From Candidatus Roseilinea sp. (lineage in GTDB: Bacteria > Chloroflexota > Anaerolineae > J036 > Brachytrichaceae), in contig AP024676.1 in the NCBI GenBank assembly GCA_025998955.1, positions 1,178,001 through 1,242,000 on the forward strand: a DNA stretch of 64,000 nt, read 5' to 3'. Both the position numbers and the translations under genes were made by a program. The notes below the pieces were generated by a model. It saw only the letters and a list, made by a program, of their open reading frames with translations, was not told the origin of the DNA and did not search any database. Every line of letters begins with the position of its first letter. Position 1 is the stretch's first letter. Below are positions 8,441-17,362 of this stretch, one piece after another.

Positions 8441-10351
8441 TCACTTCGTCTCTCTAAACTCACCTTCAACGACGTCACCTTCGGGTGGTTTTTGGTCGCC
8501 GCCCGAGTCTGTGGACGTTGTGCCGGTCGCGCTGCTCGCTGCGCCGGCCTGTTGATACATCGCCGCGCCGATCTGGCTGAAGGTGTTCTTCAGATCCTGA
8601 GTAGCGTTGCGCATGGCGGCGACGTCGTCACCCATGATCGCCTGGCGCACTGCTGTGATCTTGGCCTCGAGTTCGGCCTTCTTGTCGGCAGGAATCTTGT
8701 CGCCGTTTTCGCGAATGAACTTCTCGGCCTGGTATGCGGCGTTATCGCCTTCGTTGTGCGCCTCGACCTTCTCGCGGCGCGCCTTGTCCTCGGCGGCGTG
8801 CGATTGCGCCTCGCGCACCATGCGCTCGATCTCATCCTTGGCCAGGCCGGACGAGGGCTGGATGGTGATGTGCGCCGTCTTTCCGGTGGCCTTGTCGGCG
8901 GCAGTCACGTTCAGGATGCCGTTGGCGTCAATGTCGAACGACACTTCGATCTGTGGGACGCCGCGCGGCGCCGGCGGGATGCCGTCCAGGATGAATTTGC
9001 CGAGCGACTTGTTATCGGCGGCCATCGGGCGTTCGCCTTGCACGATGTGAATCTCGACGCTGGTCTGGTTGTCGCTGGCCGTGCTGAAGATCTGGCTCTT
9101 CTTGGTGGGGATGGTCGTGTTGCGCTCGATCAACGGCGTGGCAACGCCCCCCAGTGTCTCGATGCTCAGGGTGAGCGGCGTCACGTCGAGCAGCAGCACA
9201 TCGCGCACCTCGCCGCCCAGCACGCCGGCTTGTACCGCCGCGCCGATGGCCACCACTTCGTCCGGATTGACGCTGCGGTTCGGGTCTTTGCCGAATGCGC
9301 GCCGGACGGCTTCTTGTACTGCCGGCATGCGCGTCATGCCGCCTACCAACACCACTTCGTCAATCTTGCTCTTGTCAATGCCGGCATCCTTCAGCGCCAG
9401 CTCGCACGGCCCTAAGCTGCGCGCGATCAAATCCTCGGTCAGTTGCTCCAGGCGCGAGCGCGTCAGTCGCGTGACCAAGTGCTTGGGGCCGGTCGCGTCG
9501 GCGGTCAGGTAGGGTAGGTTGATCTCGGTCTCCATGACCGACGACAGTTCGATCTTGGCCTTCTCCGCGGCTTCTTTCAAGCGCTGCAACGCCTGGCGGT
9601 CGTTGCGGATGTCTATGCCGTTCTCCTTCTTGAACAGGTCAATCAGGTACTCCATGACGCGGTTGTCGAAGTCGTCACCGCCCAGGAAGGTGTCGCCGTT
9701 GGTGGCCTTCACCTCGAACACGCCGTCGCCGACTTCGAGCACGCTCACGTCGAACGTGCCGCCGCCCATGTCGTAGACCACGATGGTCTCGTCCTTCTTC
9801 TTGTCCAGGCCGTAGGCCAGCGAAGACGCGGTGGGCTCGTTGATGATCCGAAGCACTTCGAGGCCGGCGATCTTCCCTGCGTCCTTGGTGGCCTGGCGCT
9901 GGGCATCGTTGAAGTAGGCCGGCACGGTGATCACCGCCTGCGTGACCGGCTCGCCCAGGTAGGCCTCGGCGTCGGTCTTGATCTTCTGCAGGATCATCGC
10001 GCTGATCTCCTGTGGCGAATACTCCTTGCCGCCCATGATCACGCGGCAGTCGCCGTTGGGCGCCGGCACTACTTTATACGGCACGACCTTGAGCGCGCGT
10101 TGCACCTCGGGGTCGTTGTATTTGCGGCCCATGAAGCGCTTGATCGAGAAGATCGTGTTTTCCGGGTTGGTCACGGCTTGCCGCTTGGCTACCTGACCGA
10201 CCAGCCGTTCATTGTTCTTCGGGTTCACGGCCACGACCGATGGAATCAGCCGTGAACCTTCTGCGCTGGGGATCACCGTCGGCTCGCCGCCTTCCATTAC
10301 CGCGACCACGCTGTTCGTCGTTCCCAGGTCAATGCCGATAATCTTTCCCAT
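8441..10351 (-). CDS. dnaK: Chaperone protein DnaK (Hsp70)
   Basis: Hsp70 ATPase of 636 residues, starting at the ATG at 10351 ([14 protein letters not shown]). Hallmarks are the phosphate-1 motif [23 protein letters not shown], the phosphate-2 motif [12 protein letters not shown], the adenosine motif [10 protein letters not shown], the interdomain linker VLLLDVTPL, and a C-terminal lid ending in [10 protein letters not shown]. Together with GrpE and DnaJ it folds nascent and stress-damaged proteins. It lies between grpE and dnaJ in the HrcA-controlled run. Confidence 0.98.
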   Translation of the reverse strand: MGKIIGIDLGTTNSVVAVMEGGEPTVIPSAEGSRLIPSVVAVNPKNNERLVGQVAKRQAVTNPENTIFSIKRFMGRKYNDPEVQRALKVVPYKVVPAPNGDCRVIMGGKEYSPQEISAMILQKIKTDAEAYLGEPVTQAVITVPAYFNDAQRQATKDAGKIAGLEVLRIINEPTASSLAYGLDKKKDETIVVYDMGGGTFDVSVLEVGDGVFEVKATNGDTFLGGDDFDNRVMEYLIDLFKKENGIDIRNDRQALQRLKEAAEKAKIELSSVMETEINLPYLTADATGPKHLVTRLTRSRLEQLTEDLIARSLGPCELALKDAGIDKSKIDEVVLVGGMTRMPAVQEAVRRAFGKDPNRSVNPDEVVAIGAAVQAGVLGGEVRDVLLLDVTPLTLSIETLGGVATPLIERNTTIPTKKSQIFSTASDNQTSVEIHIVQGERPMAADNKSLGKFILDGIPPAPRGVPQIEVSFDIDANGILNVTAADKATGKTAHITIQPSSGLAKDEIERMVREAQSHAAEDKARREKVEAHNEGDNAAYQAEKFIRENGDKIPADKKAELEAKITAVRQAIMGDDVAAMRNATQDLKNTFSQIGAAMYQQAGAASSATGTTSTDSGGDQKPPEGDVVEGEFRETK

Positions 10352-10371
10352 TGTTGATCTCTCATCGTTCA

Positions 10372-10431
10372 TCGTTCATCTTTCATTTAGGTTGATCCAA
10401 GCCTGGGCATTCCTAAATGGAAGATGAACGA
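10372..10431. repeat. Inverted heptamer pair (hairpin) between grpE and dnaK
   Basis: Arms 10372-10391 and 10412-10431 are 20 nt each, complementary with one mismatch, separated by a 20-nt loop. The left arm is made of GTTCATC-type heptamers. It fills most of the grpE-dnaK gap. A role in transcript processing or differential dnaK expression is possible but unproven. Confidence 0.78.
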
Positions 10432-10447
10432 CGATAAATCTCAAAAT

Positions 10448-11026
10448 CTACTTCGCTACTCGGACCAGGGTCGGCCGGATGACGCGGTCGCCGATCTTGT
10501 AGCCTTTTTGCACCTCTTCGATGATATGCCCGCTTTCCACGCCTTCAGCTTCGTCGTGGCTGATCGCTTCGTGCAACGCGGGATCGAACGGGTCGTTCTT
10601 GTGAACTTCGATTTCTTTCAGCCCTTCGCTCTCCAGGATCAACTTCAGCTTGCGCTGAATCAGCATCACGCCTTCGATCCACGTCATGTGTGAGACGCCC
10701 TCAGGGAGCGTCTTGGCAGCACGCTCGAAGTCGTCCTGAATCGGAAGCAACTTGCGGATCAAGTCCATCGTCGCGAAGGCGCGCAGGTCGGCGTTCTGCT
10801 GTTCCTGGCGCTTCTTGTAATTGGCGAACTCGGCGCGGGCGCGTTGCCAACCGTCGAGGTATTCGTCGGCTTTCGCCTTCGCCTCTTGCAGCTCCTTTTG
10901 CAGGGCTGCGACCGGATCGGTCTCGGCAGCGGCCGGCGTCGGCTCCACTTCAACGACGCCCTCTGCTGCGTTCGTCGTCGTTGCATCCGTCATCGTGGTC
11001 TGATCTTGCGCAGTCGTCTCCATCAT
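10448..11026 (-). CDS. grpE: Nucleotide exchange factor GrpE
   Basis: 192-residue GrpE, which releases ADP from DnaK. A long N-terminal coiled coil (ALQKELQEAKAKADEYLDGWQRARAEF) leads into the conserved IRKLLPIQDDFERA and GVMLIQRKL segments, and a C-terminal beta domain with HEAISHDEA and KGYKIGDRVIRPTLVRV follows. An acidic, low-complexity N-terminal tail of about 35 residues is ordinary for the family. It is the second gene of the hrcA run; tandem ATG codons occur at 11026 and 11023. Confidence 0.96.
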   Translation of the reverse strand: MMETTAQDQTTMTDATTTNAAEGVVEVEPTPAAAETDPVAALQKELQEAKAKADEYLDGWQRARAEFANYKKRQEQQNADLRAFATMDLIRKLLPIQDDFERAAKTLPEGVSHMTWIEGVMLIQRKLKLILESEGLKEIEVHKNDPFDPALHEAISHDEAEGVESGHIIEEVQKGYKIGDRVIRPTLVRVAK

Positions 11027-11099
11027 TTCACCACTCCACAGTGAACAGCCGGACAGTCATGTCCAGCCAATGATAGTCGGGCACGCTGAGTGCAAGCTG

Positions 11100-11195
11100 A
11101 TACGCATGTGTATATATCGCATGGTACGTATCACGTATTCCGTTTTACGCGTTATCCAACACGCAGCGCGCAATACGTAGCACGTAAAGCCCCCT
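11100..11195. repeat. Degenerate heptamer spacer between hrcA and grpE
   Basis: The stretch repeats ACGTATC, ACGTATT, ACGCGTT, ACGCAGC, ACGTAGC and ACGTAAA at roughly 7-bp spacing. It ends at the hrcA stop codon. No hairpin as strong as those flanking dnaK was seen. Confidence 0.65.
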
Positions 11196-12241
11196 CAATC
11201 TACATACAAGTCGCTCACCAGGTCGCTCATCAAATCGGCGACGTAGCGCACCGTGCCGATGGCGCGCCCGTAGGGCATGCGCGTCGGGCCGAGCACACCG
11301 AGTGCGCCGGTGGCGAACCCTTCCACGCCGTAGCGCGCGATCACCATGCTGCACGAACTCAGCTCGCGCCAACGCCCCTCGCCACCGATCACCACCTGTA
11401 CCGTGCCGACCGGCGAAGCGATGACCTCATTGAGGAAGTTGGGTTGCTCGAAGGCGTTGACCAGTGCGTTGGCCTCGCCGCGCTTGTTGAACTCCGGCTC
11501 TTGCAGCACCTCGGTCAGGCCATCGCGATACACCTCGTTGATCGGCACCTCGCTCCCGCTGGTGGTCAGCTCTACGAGCAGGTCAAGCACGGCCTTTTCG
11601 AAGTCGGTCGGGTCGGTGATCTTTGCGCGCAGCGAGGCCGCATCCAGTTCGTGACCCAGCGCGTTGAGCTTGGCCGCCACCTGGCTGAGCGCCGCTTGAT
11701 CCATCGGCTCTTGCAGCGTGAGGTAACGCTGGCGCACCGTGCCGCCCTGGAACACCACCACCAAGAGGACGAGTTGCGATTGCGTCGAAATTAACTCGAG
11801 ATGTCGCAGGCGGGGCTGTTCGACCTTCGGTGCCGTCACCAGCGCGGCGCTGCGCACCGAGCGCGCCAGGATCGCCGCTGCCAGTTGCATCCACTGGCTC
11901 ATCTCCAACTTGGCCTGGTGGAACTGGTGGCGGATCATGTTTTGCTCGGCTTGCGGCAGCTCCACATCGCCGATCAGGCGCTCGACGAAGTAGCGGTAGC
12001 CCTTGTCGGTGGGCACACGGCCGGCCGAGGTGTGCGGGTGCGTGAGATAGCCCAGCTCTTCCAACACGGCCATCTCGTTGCGAATGGTCGCGCTGGAAAC
12101 ACCCAGGTCGTTCGCTTCTACCAGCGCCTTTGAGCTGACCGGTGTCGCCGTGTTGATGTAGGTCTTCACGACCAGCCCAAGGATCGTCTGCTGGCGCAGC
12201 GTAAGCTCTGGCGTAGTTATGGTCAGTTGATTAGCAGTCAT
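11195..12241 (-). CDS. hrcA: Heat-inducible transcription repressor HrcA
   Basis: A 348-residue repressor of class I heat-shock genes that binds CIRCE. The N-terminal winged helix contains TLRQQTILGLVVKTYI, the VSSATIRNEM recognition helix and the wing HPHTSAGRVPTDKGYRYFV. The C-terminal GAF-like dimerisation domain includes the GxEG-type stretch near EQPNFLNE and ends DLMSDLVSDLYVD. It is first in the run with grpE-dnaK-dnaJ, and its own start codon lies inside a CIRCE element, so it should repress itself and the operon until GroEL is titrated by unfolded protein. Confidence 0.96.
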   Translation of the reverse strand: MTANQLTITTPELTLRQQTILGLVVKTYINTATPVSSKALVEANDLGVSSATIRNEMAVLEELGYLTHPHTSAGRVPTDKGYRYFVERLIGDVELPQAEQNMIRHQFHQAKLEMSQWMQLAAAILARSVRSAALVTAPKVEQPRLRHLELISTQSQLVLLVVVFQGGTVRQRYLTLQEPMDQAALSQVAAKLNALGHELDAASLRAKITDPTDFEKAVLDLLVELTTSGSEVPINEVYRDGLTEVLQEPEFNKRGEANALVNAFEQPNFLNEVIASPVGTVQVVIGGEGRWRELSSCSMVIARYGVEGFATGALGVLGPTRMPYGRAIGTVRYVADLMSDLVSDLYVD

Positions 12242-12257
12242 GGATATAGAGTGCTAA
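12231..12257 (-). promoter_or_regulatory. CIRCE operator overlapping the hrcA start codon
   Basis: TTAGCAGTC at 12231-12239, a 9-nt spacer, then GAGTGCTAA at 12249-12257. This matches the CIRCE consensus TTAGCACTC-N9-GAGTGCTAA at 17 of 18 arm positions. The hrcA ATG (12239-12241) overlaps the inner edge of one arm and the spacer, so HrcA binding could block both transcription and, at the RNA level, initiation. Confidence 0.92.
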
Positions 12258-12270
12258 CGTAACGGCAAAG

Positions 12271-12300
12271 ATAATACCATGCCTCGAAACCGAGCGTCAA
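12271..12300 (-). promoter_or_regulatory. Sigma-70-type promoter of the hrcA operon
   Basis: On the minus strand a -35 box TTGACG (12300-12295) and a -10 box TATTAT (12276-12271) are separated by 18 nt. Transcription would begin near 12264, just upstream of the CIRCE element. This is the best-matching promoter I see in the window. Confidence 0.8.
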
Positions 12301-12354
12301 GCTTGTGCGAATGAAAACTTCTAGAGGTCGTGCCGCGCTGAGCAGTCGGACTAT

Positions 12355-14040
12355 CTACCCCTTCCCGCAAATCGCCTCGACCAACCGCCACGGCCGGCCT
12401 TCGACCAGGTTGGTCTTCTGTGAGATCATTCGATTGGCCGATGCCGCCGGATAAATCTTGGCCAGCGTCAGGCCGGTGTGGTCGGCGCGGGTGATGATCG
12501 GCGTGCTGATGTTCCCCTCGAACGGCCGCGTCTTCCATTCCGTCCACAAGGTGAAGTCTGGGCTGGCCGCGAAGATTGCGCTGCCGCCGGCCACCGTTGG
12601 GCGTGAAGCGACGACCAGGTTCAGCCGGTTCTCCGCGGCGCGCTCCGGCAGCCCTAGCTCAATCTCCCAGGTCTCGATCAAGTGCGCCGGCGCGGCGACG
12701 ATCTCAACATCCTGCAACACGGCCAGCCGGAAAGTCTCCGGGTAGATCGAGTCCGGGCCGAGCACGATTGCGAGGCGGCCGAAGGGCGCGTCGAACGTGC
12801 GCACGGCATCGCCGAGTTCGCCGCACCACGCATGTCGTGGGCATGGGTGCAACTGCGGCTGCTCCATCACCACACCATCGTGCGCGATCAGCACGCCGAG
12901 GTGGCGCACGCCCTGCACAATGCTCGTCGCAACTAGCGCGTCGCTGCTGCTCAGCGCCGACTGCATCGCCGCGATCACCTGCCGGCCGATAGCCTGAGCG
13001 CGCGCCAGGTCGGTGACCCAACCGCCGTCGAGGCCGAACAGTTCCGGCAGTACGATCAACTTCGCACCCGCAGTGATGGCCTCTCGCGCGGCGCGCGCGG
13101 CGGCCTCGACCGACTCATCGGCCGGCTGATAGGCCGCAACGCATACTTCGCGCGCTGCCGTTGTGTGGGCGCGGGCGCGTGGTGGCGCGGCGATGGGCGC
13201 ATACAGCTCCGGCCGGCGCGCCTGGAAGATGTGCGTGCCGTCGGGCCGTCGCTTGTCGTCGGCGAGCGATGGGTCTACATCGGCGATCACCACCGCCTCG
13301 CTGCGCCGCGGCCCTTTGGCCAGCGCATGGCCGTCGGGCGCGACGATCTGCGATTCTCCGGCGCCTTCCAACGTTTCCGGCGGCAGCTTGATGCGCTGCG
13401 CGATGGCCGGCGCGAGCGCCTCGGGCACTAGCCAGCCCACCTTGTTCGCGGCAGCGACGAAGCATTTGTTCTCGGCGGCGCGCACAGGGATGTGCAGCGA
13501 GGCCTCATCCAGCGCGAACGAGTTCAGGCTATTGAGTAAAATCTGCGCGCCCCGCAGCGCCAGCCCGCGCGCCACTTCGGGGATCACGCCGTCCATGCAG
13601 CAATACATCCCCAGCCGGCCGATGGGCGTCTCGACGACCGGCGTGCAAGCGTCGGCCGGCGTCAAAAAGTTGTTCTCGTTGCCCATCAGCACCTGCTTAT
13701 CGCCCACCGCAATCGGCTCGCCGGTGGGCGCGAAAAGGATGTTGGTTCCGGTGACGCGCGAACCGGCGCGCCGGACGGTGCAGTTGATCTTGATAAAGCA
13801 GCGATGGCGTCGAGCGCGCTCGCCGATGGCAGCCAGGAATGCGCCGTCCAGCGGCACGGCCACGCGCCAGGCGTGTTCCTGATCGGCATACCAGGCCATG
13901 TGGTTGCAGAACTCCGGCAACACCATCAGGTGCGGCTTGTGCGCGGCGGCTTCGTCAATCATGCGCAGGCACGTGGCCAGGTTGCGCTCTACATCTTCGC
14001 CGACGGCGAACTGGAGCGCGGCGATGCGCGTGGTCATCAT
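12355..14040 (-). CDS. Tandem two-domain nitrilase-superfamily protein with a degenerate second domain
   Basis: 561 residues holding two carbon-nitrogen hydrolase domains. Domain 1 (about 1-290) keeps the Glu-Lys-Cys triad: E43 in LPEF, K115 in GDKQ, C148 in CCMDGVIPE. Domain 2 (about 298-550) keeps E333 in LPELFG, but the lysine position reads PQLHP (Gln396) and the nucleophile position reads GPDSIYPE (Gly428), so it should be catalytically dead. Active members hydrolyse amides, nitriles or carbamoyl groups. The gene is divergent from the Rieske oxygenase gene 76 bp away, so its amidase could serve the same pathway. Substrate unknown. Confidence 0.85.
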   Translation of the reverse strand: MMTTRIAALQFAVGEDVERNLATCLRMIDEAAAHKPHLMVLPEFCNHMAWYADQEHAWRVAVPLDGAFLAAIGERARRHRCFIKINCTVRRAGSRVTGTNILFAPTGEPIAVGDKQVLMGNENNFLTPADACTPVVETPIGRLGMYCCMDGVIPEVARGLALRGAQILLNSLNSFALDEASLHIPVRAAENKCFVAAANKVGWLVPEALAPAIAQRIKLPPETLEGAGESQIVAPDGHALAKGPRRSEAVVIADVDPSLADDKRRPDGTHIFQARRPELYAPIAAPPRARAHTTAAREVCVAAYQPADESVEAAARAAREAITAGAKLIVLPELFGLDGGWVTDLARAQAIGRQVIAAMQSALSSSDALVATSIVQGVRHLGVLIAHDGVVMEQPQLHPCPRHAWCGELGDAVRTFDAPFGRLAIVLGPDSIYPETFRLAVLQDVEIVAAPAHLIETWEIELGLPERAAENRLNLVVASRPTVAGGSAIFAASPDFTLWTEWKTRPFEGNISTPIITRADHTGLTLAKIYPAASANRMISQKTNLVEGRPWRLVEAICGKG

Positions 14041-14116
14041 GCGATGATGTTATAACATTGTGACAAATAGACAACGCGGCAACGGGCGCTACGCACGGCC
14101 GGAGGAAAATCCTGCC

Positions 14117-15214
14117 ATGACGACTCAAACGTTCACATTCAACCCCGATCTATCGCGCGCATCCACCATCCCGGCGAGTTGGTATACCGACCCGTCTCGG
14201 CTCGAACTCGAGCGCCGGCGCGTGTTCCGGCGCACCTGGCAATTCGCTGCCTCGCTCGACCAGTTGCGCTTCCCCGGCAACTACGTCGCGGTGGATGTGG
14301 TGGGCGTGCCGGTGGTGGTCGTGCGCGATCTGCAGGGCCAACTGCGCGCCTACTACAACGTCTGTCGGCATCGCGCCGGCGTCGTGGCCCAGGGTGCCGG
14401 CAACCGCAAGACGCTCCAGTGCCGTTATCACGGCTGGGTCTATGGCCTGGATGGCGCGTTGCGCACTGCGCCCGAGTTCGAGGGTGTGCAGGACTTCGAC
14501 AAGTGCGCCTATGGCCTGATTCCCATGCGCGTCGAGACGTGGGGGCCGTTCGCCTTCGTCAACATGAGCGACGATGGGCCGAGCCTGCTGGAAACGCTGG
14601 GCAACATCCCCGCCGAGACCGCGCGATTCGACTTCGAGGGTATGCGTCGCGTAGAACGCCGCGATTACTATGTGAACGCGAACTGGAAGGTCTACATTGA
14701 TAACTATCTCGAAGGCTATCACGTGCCGGTCGCCCATCCCGGCCTGTATCGTGAGCTGGACTACGAAAACTACCGGGTGGATACCTTCCGCTACTACTCC
14801 TCGCAATATGCGCCCATCCGGCCGGTGCGCGCCGAGGATGCGGCCGGTCGCGTCTATACCGCCCTGCAAGGCGACGACAAGGCGTTCTACTACTGGATCT
14901 TCCCCAACTTCATGCTGAACATCTACCTCGGCATGTTGCAGATCAACGTGATCGTGCCGCTGAGCTACGACCGCACGTTGACCATCTTCGAGTGGTATTT
15001 CTCCGACCCCGGCACGCCGGAGACCTGGAACACGCTCCAGGATTCGATCGCCTTCAGCGACGAGATCCAGCGCGAGGACATCGAGATTTGCGAATACGTG
15101 TGGCGCAACCTGCTCGTGGGCGTGTACGACACCGGCCGCTACTGCGTGAAGCGCGAGAACGGCGTGCATCACTTCCACGGGTTGCTGTGGGAGTTCCTGA
15201 ACCATGCCGGATGA
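14117..15214 (+). CDS. Rieske non-haem iron oxygenase, alpha subunit type
   Basis: 365 residues, started at the ATG at 14117 because a GGAGGA ribosome site lies at 14101-14106; an in-frame ATG at 14060 lacks one. The Rieske [2Fe-2S] cluster ligands are C83-x-H85 and C102-x2-H105. The mononuclear iron site follows in NYLEGYHVPVAHPG with H202 and H207. This is the ring-hydroxylating/demethylating oxygenase family, including choline monooxygenase-like members, which need separate reductase and ferredoxin; none is visible nearby. It overlaps the next gene by 11 bp. With the neighbouring flavin monooxygenase it probably attacks a ring or an N-alkyl group. Confidence 0.9.
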   Translation: MTTQTFTFNPDLSRASTIPASWYTDPSRLELERRRVFRRTWQFAASLDQLRFPGNYVAVDVVGVPVVVVRDLQGQLRAYYNVCRHRAGVVAQGAGNRKTLQCRYHGWVYGLDGALRTAPEFEGVQDFDKCAYGLIPMRVETWGPFAFVNMSDDGPSLLETLGNIPAETARFDFEGMRRVERRDYYVNANWKVYIDNYLEGYHVPVAHPGLYRELDYENYRVDTFRYYSSQYAPIRPVRAEDAAGRVYTALQGDDKAFYYWIFPNFMLNIYLGMLQINVIVPLSYDRTLTIFEWYFSDPGTPETWNTLQDSIAFSDEIQREDIEICEYVWRNLLVGVYDTGRYCVKRENGVHHFHGLLWEFLNHAG

Positions 15215-16397
15215 GGTGCTGATTGCCGGCGCCGGCCCGGTGGGACTCTCGTTGGCGCTGGGGCTGGCGCGCCAGGGCATCCCGGTTCGCGTGTTCGAAG
15301 CGCAGCCGGAGTTGAGCCGCGAGGCGCGCGCCAGCACCTTTCATCCGCCCACCCTGGAGATGCTGGACGAATGGGGCGCGGCGCAGGCGATCATCGCGCA
15401 GGGCTTGCGCGTGGACGCGCTGCAATACTGGGAACGCGCCACGCGCGAGCGAATCGCGCACTTCGACTATGCGCACATTGCCGGCGACACGCCTTTCCCT
15501 TTTCGGTTGCAGTGCCCGCAATCCATCCTCACGCGGACGTTGTTGCCGATGCTCCAGGCCACCGGCTGTGCGCGGGTGCACTTTAACCATCGCGTGACCG
15601 GATTCGAAGACCACGGCGACCATGTGAGCGTCCATGTCGAGTCACCGGAGGGCACGCGGGCGTTCTGCGGCGCGTATCTATGCGGCGCCGATGGCGCGCA
15701 CAGCGTCGTGCGCCGGCGGCTCGGGTTGCGCTTCGAGGGCATGACGTACTCCGATCGCTTCTTGCTCATCAGTACCGATTACGACTTCGGGCGCATCTTC
15801 CCCGGCATCGGCCCGGTGGCCTATATCTTCGACCCGGCGGAGTGGGTAATCCTGATGCGTCAGCGCGAAGGCCTGCGCGTGATCTTTCGCGTGCCCGAAG
15901 GCGAGCGCGAGGAAGAGGCGCTGCGCAGCGAGGCGATTCGCGCGCGGTTGGCACGCTTGCTCGATCCATTTCCGCCGGAAGCCGCGCCGGTGTTCGGCGC
16001 CTCCATCTACAGCGTGCACCGGCGGATCGCCGAGACCTTTCGCGTTGGCCGGGTGCTGCTGCTGGGCGATGCCGCGCACATCAACAACCCGACCGGCGGG
16101 ATGGGCATGAACAGCGGCATTCACGACGCGCACAACCTGGCCGACAAACTCGCGCGCGTGATGCGCGGCGCGCCGGAGTCGCTGCTGACGGCGTATGCCG
16201 AGGAGCGGCGCGCGGCTGCGTTGGCGCTGGTGCAGATGCGTTCCGACCAGAACGCGCGCGACATGAACGCCGAAGACCCGGACTATCGCGCCGAGCGCAA
16301 CCGCCGCCTGCGCGATGCGGCGGCCGATCCGGCGCGGGCGCGCGCATTTCTGCTGCGCGCCTCGATGATGGACGACAGGGTAGGGGAGGGGACATGA
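15204..16397 (+). CDS. FAD-dependent aromatic-ring monooxygenase
   Basis: 397 residues of the p-hydroxybenzoate hydroxylase/PheA-TfdB superfamily. It shows the dinucleotide-binding GAGPVG at residues 9-14, the DG motif [10 protein letters not shown] at 161-170, and the GD motif LLGDAAH around 288 followed by [12 protein letters not shown]. It lacks the C-terminal thioredoxin-like domain of the longer TfdB/MhpA members. It would hydroxylate an activated ring using NAD(P)H and O2. Start and stop overlap both neighbours (11 bp and 4 bp), so it is part of an operon. Nicotinate hydroxylase NicC belongs to the same superfamily. Confidence 0.88.
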   Translation: MPDEVLIAGAGPVGLSLALGLARQGIPVRVFEAQPELSREARASTFHPPTLEMLDEWGAAQAIIAQGLRVDALQYWERATRERIAHFDYAHIAGDTPFPFRLQCPQSILTRTLLPMLQATGCARVHFNHRVTGFEDHGDHVSVHVESPEGTRAFCGAYLCGADGAHSVVRRRLGLRFEGMTYSDRFLLISTDYDFGRIFPGIGPVAYIFDPAEWVILMRQREGLRVIFRVPEGEREEEALRSEAIRARLARLLDPFPPEAAPVFGASIYSVHRRIAETFRVGRVLLLGDAAHINNPTGGMGMNSGIHDAHNLADKLARVMRGAPESLLTAYAEERRAAALALVQMRSDQNARDMNAEDPDYRAERNRRLRDAAADPARARAFLLRASMMDDRVGEGT

Positions 16398-17296
16398 GCG
16401 AATCCCGGCCTAGCCCCGGCAGCCGGTTGAGAGCGGCGTTGGACGCCGAGCGGCCGCTGCTCATTGTCGGCGCGAGCACCGCCTACCACACGCTGCTCGC
16501 CAAGCACGCCGGCTTTCGCGCGTTGCATCTCTCCGGCGCCGGCGTGAGCATGAGTTCGCTCGGCATGCCCGATCTGGGCATCATCGCGCTCGAAGACGTG
16601 CTGATTGACGCGCGCCGGATCACCGACGCCTGCGACCTGCCTTTGCTGGTGGACGTGGACACCGGCTTCGGCGCGGCGTTCAACATCGCGCGCGCCGTCA
16701 AATCCCTGATCAAAGCCGGCGCCGCCGGCCTGCACATCGAGGATCAAGTGCAGGCCAAGCGCTGCGGCCATCGCCCCGGCAAAGCCATCGTGCCGAAGGA
16801 GGAGATGGTAGACCGCATCAAGGCCGCAGTGGATGCGCGAACCGAGCCGAGCTTCGTCATCATGGCGCGCACCGACGCGCTGGCGGTCGAGGGGCTAGAG
16901 GCGGCTGTCGAGCGCGCCGTGGCCTATGTCGAAGCCGGCGCGGACATGATCTTTCCGGAGGCAATGACCGATCCGGCAATGTATCGGCGGTTCAAGGTGG
17001 CGACCGGCGCGCCGATCCTGGCCAACGCCAACGAGTTCGGCCAAACGCCGCCGATCACCGCGCAAGCGTTCGCCGCGCATGGCGTGGACATGGTGCTATA
17101 TCCGATCAGCGCCTTTCGCGCTGCCAGCCGCGCTGCGCTGGAGATGTATCGGACGATCCGGCGTGAGGGAACACAAGCCGGCGCCCTGTCGCTCATGCAA
17201 ACGCAGGACGAGTTATACGCGATCCTCGACTACGACGCCTACGAGCGCAAGCTGGATGCGTTGTTCGCCGCCGGCCGCGCAACCCGCGAGGCGTAA
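16394..17296 (+). CDS. PrpB-like lyase (isocitrate lyase/PEP mutase family)
   Basis: 300 residues, started at the ATG at 16394 that overlaps the preceding stop; GGGGAGGG is just upstream. Features are VDVDTGFG with Mg-binding D87 and D89, and the catalytic KRCGH loop at 122-126, followed by IMARTDA and FPEA. These fit 2-methylisocitrate lyase and the related 2,3-dimethylmalate lyase, which split branched C-C bonds to pyruvate or succinate plus a second acid. No prpC or prpD accompanies it, so a role on an alkylated malate from ring degradation is as plausible as the methylcitrate cycle. Confidence 0.85.
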   Translation: MSESRPSPGSRLRAALDAERPLLIVGASTAYHTLLAKHAGFRALHLSGAGVSMSSLGMPDLGIIALEDVLIDARRITDACDLPLLVDVDTGFGAAFNIARAVKSLIKAGAAGLHIEDQVQAKRCGHRPGKAIVPKEEMVDRIKAAVDARTEPSFVIMARTDALAVEGLEAAVERAVAYVEAGADMIFPEAMTDPAMYRRFKVATGAPILANANEFGQTPPITAQAFAAHGVDMVLYPISAFRAASRAALEMYRTIRREGTQAGALSLMQTQDELYAILDYDAYERKLDALFAAGRATREA

Positions 17297-17326
17297 GACG
17301 CAAGACGCAGGACGCACGACGCGCCC
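17297..17326. repeat. Heptamer array (GACGCAA-type)
   Basis: GACGCAA, GACGCAG, GACGCAC and GACGCGC units follow the lyase gene in the gap before the convergent racemase-fold gene. The same unit recurs in the next three gaps of this island. Confidence 0.85.
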
Positions 17327-17362
17327 ACCTCCGGCCTCCTGGCGTTAGACGCTTGGCGCGCC

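Noticed and set aside
11060-11100. A second CIRCE element before grpE (GCACGCTGAGTGC-like)
   Set aside because: Arms match poorly and spacing is wrong for TTAGCACTC-N9-GAGTGCTAA.
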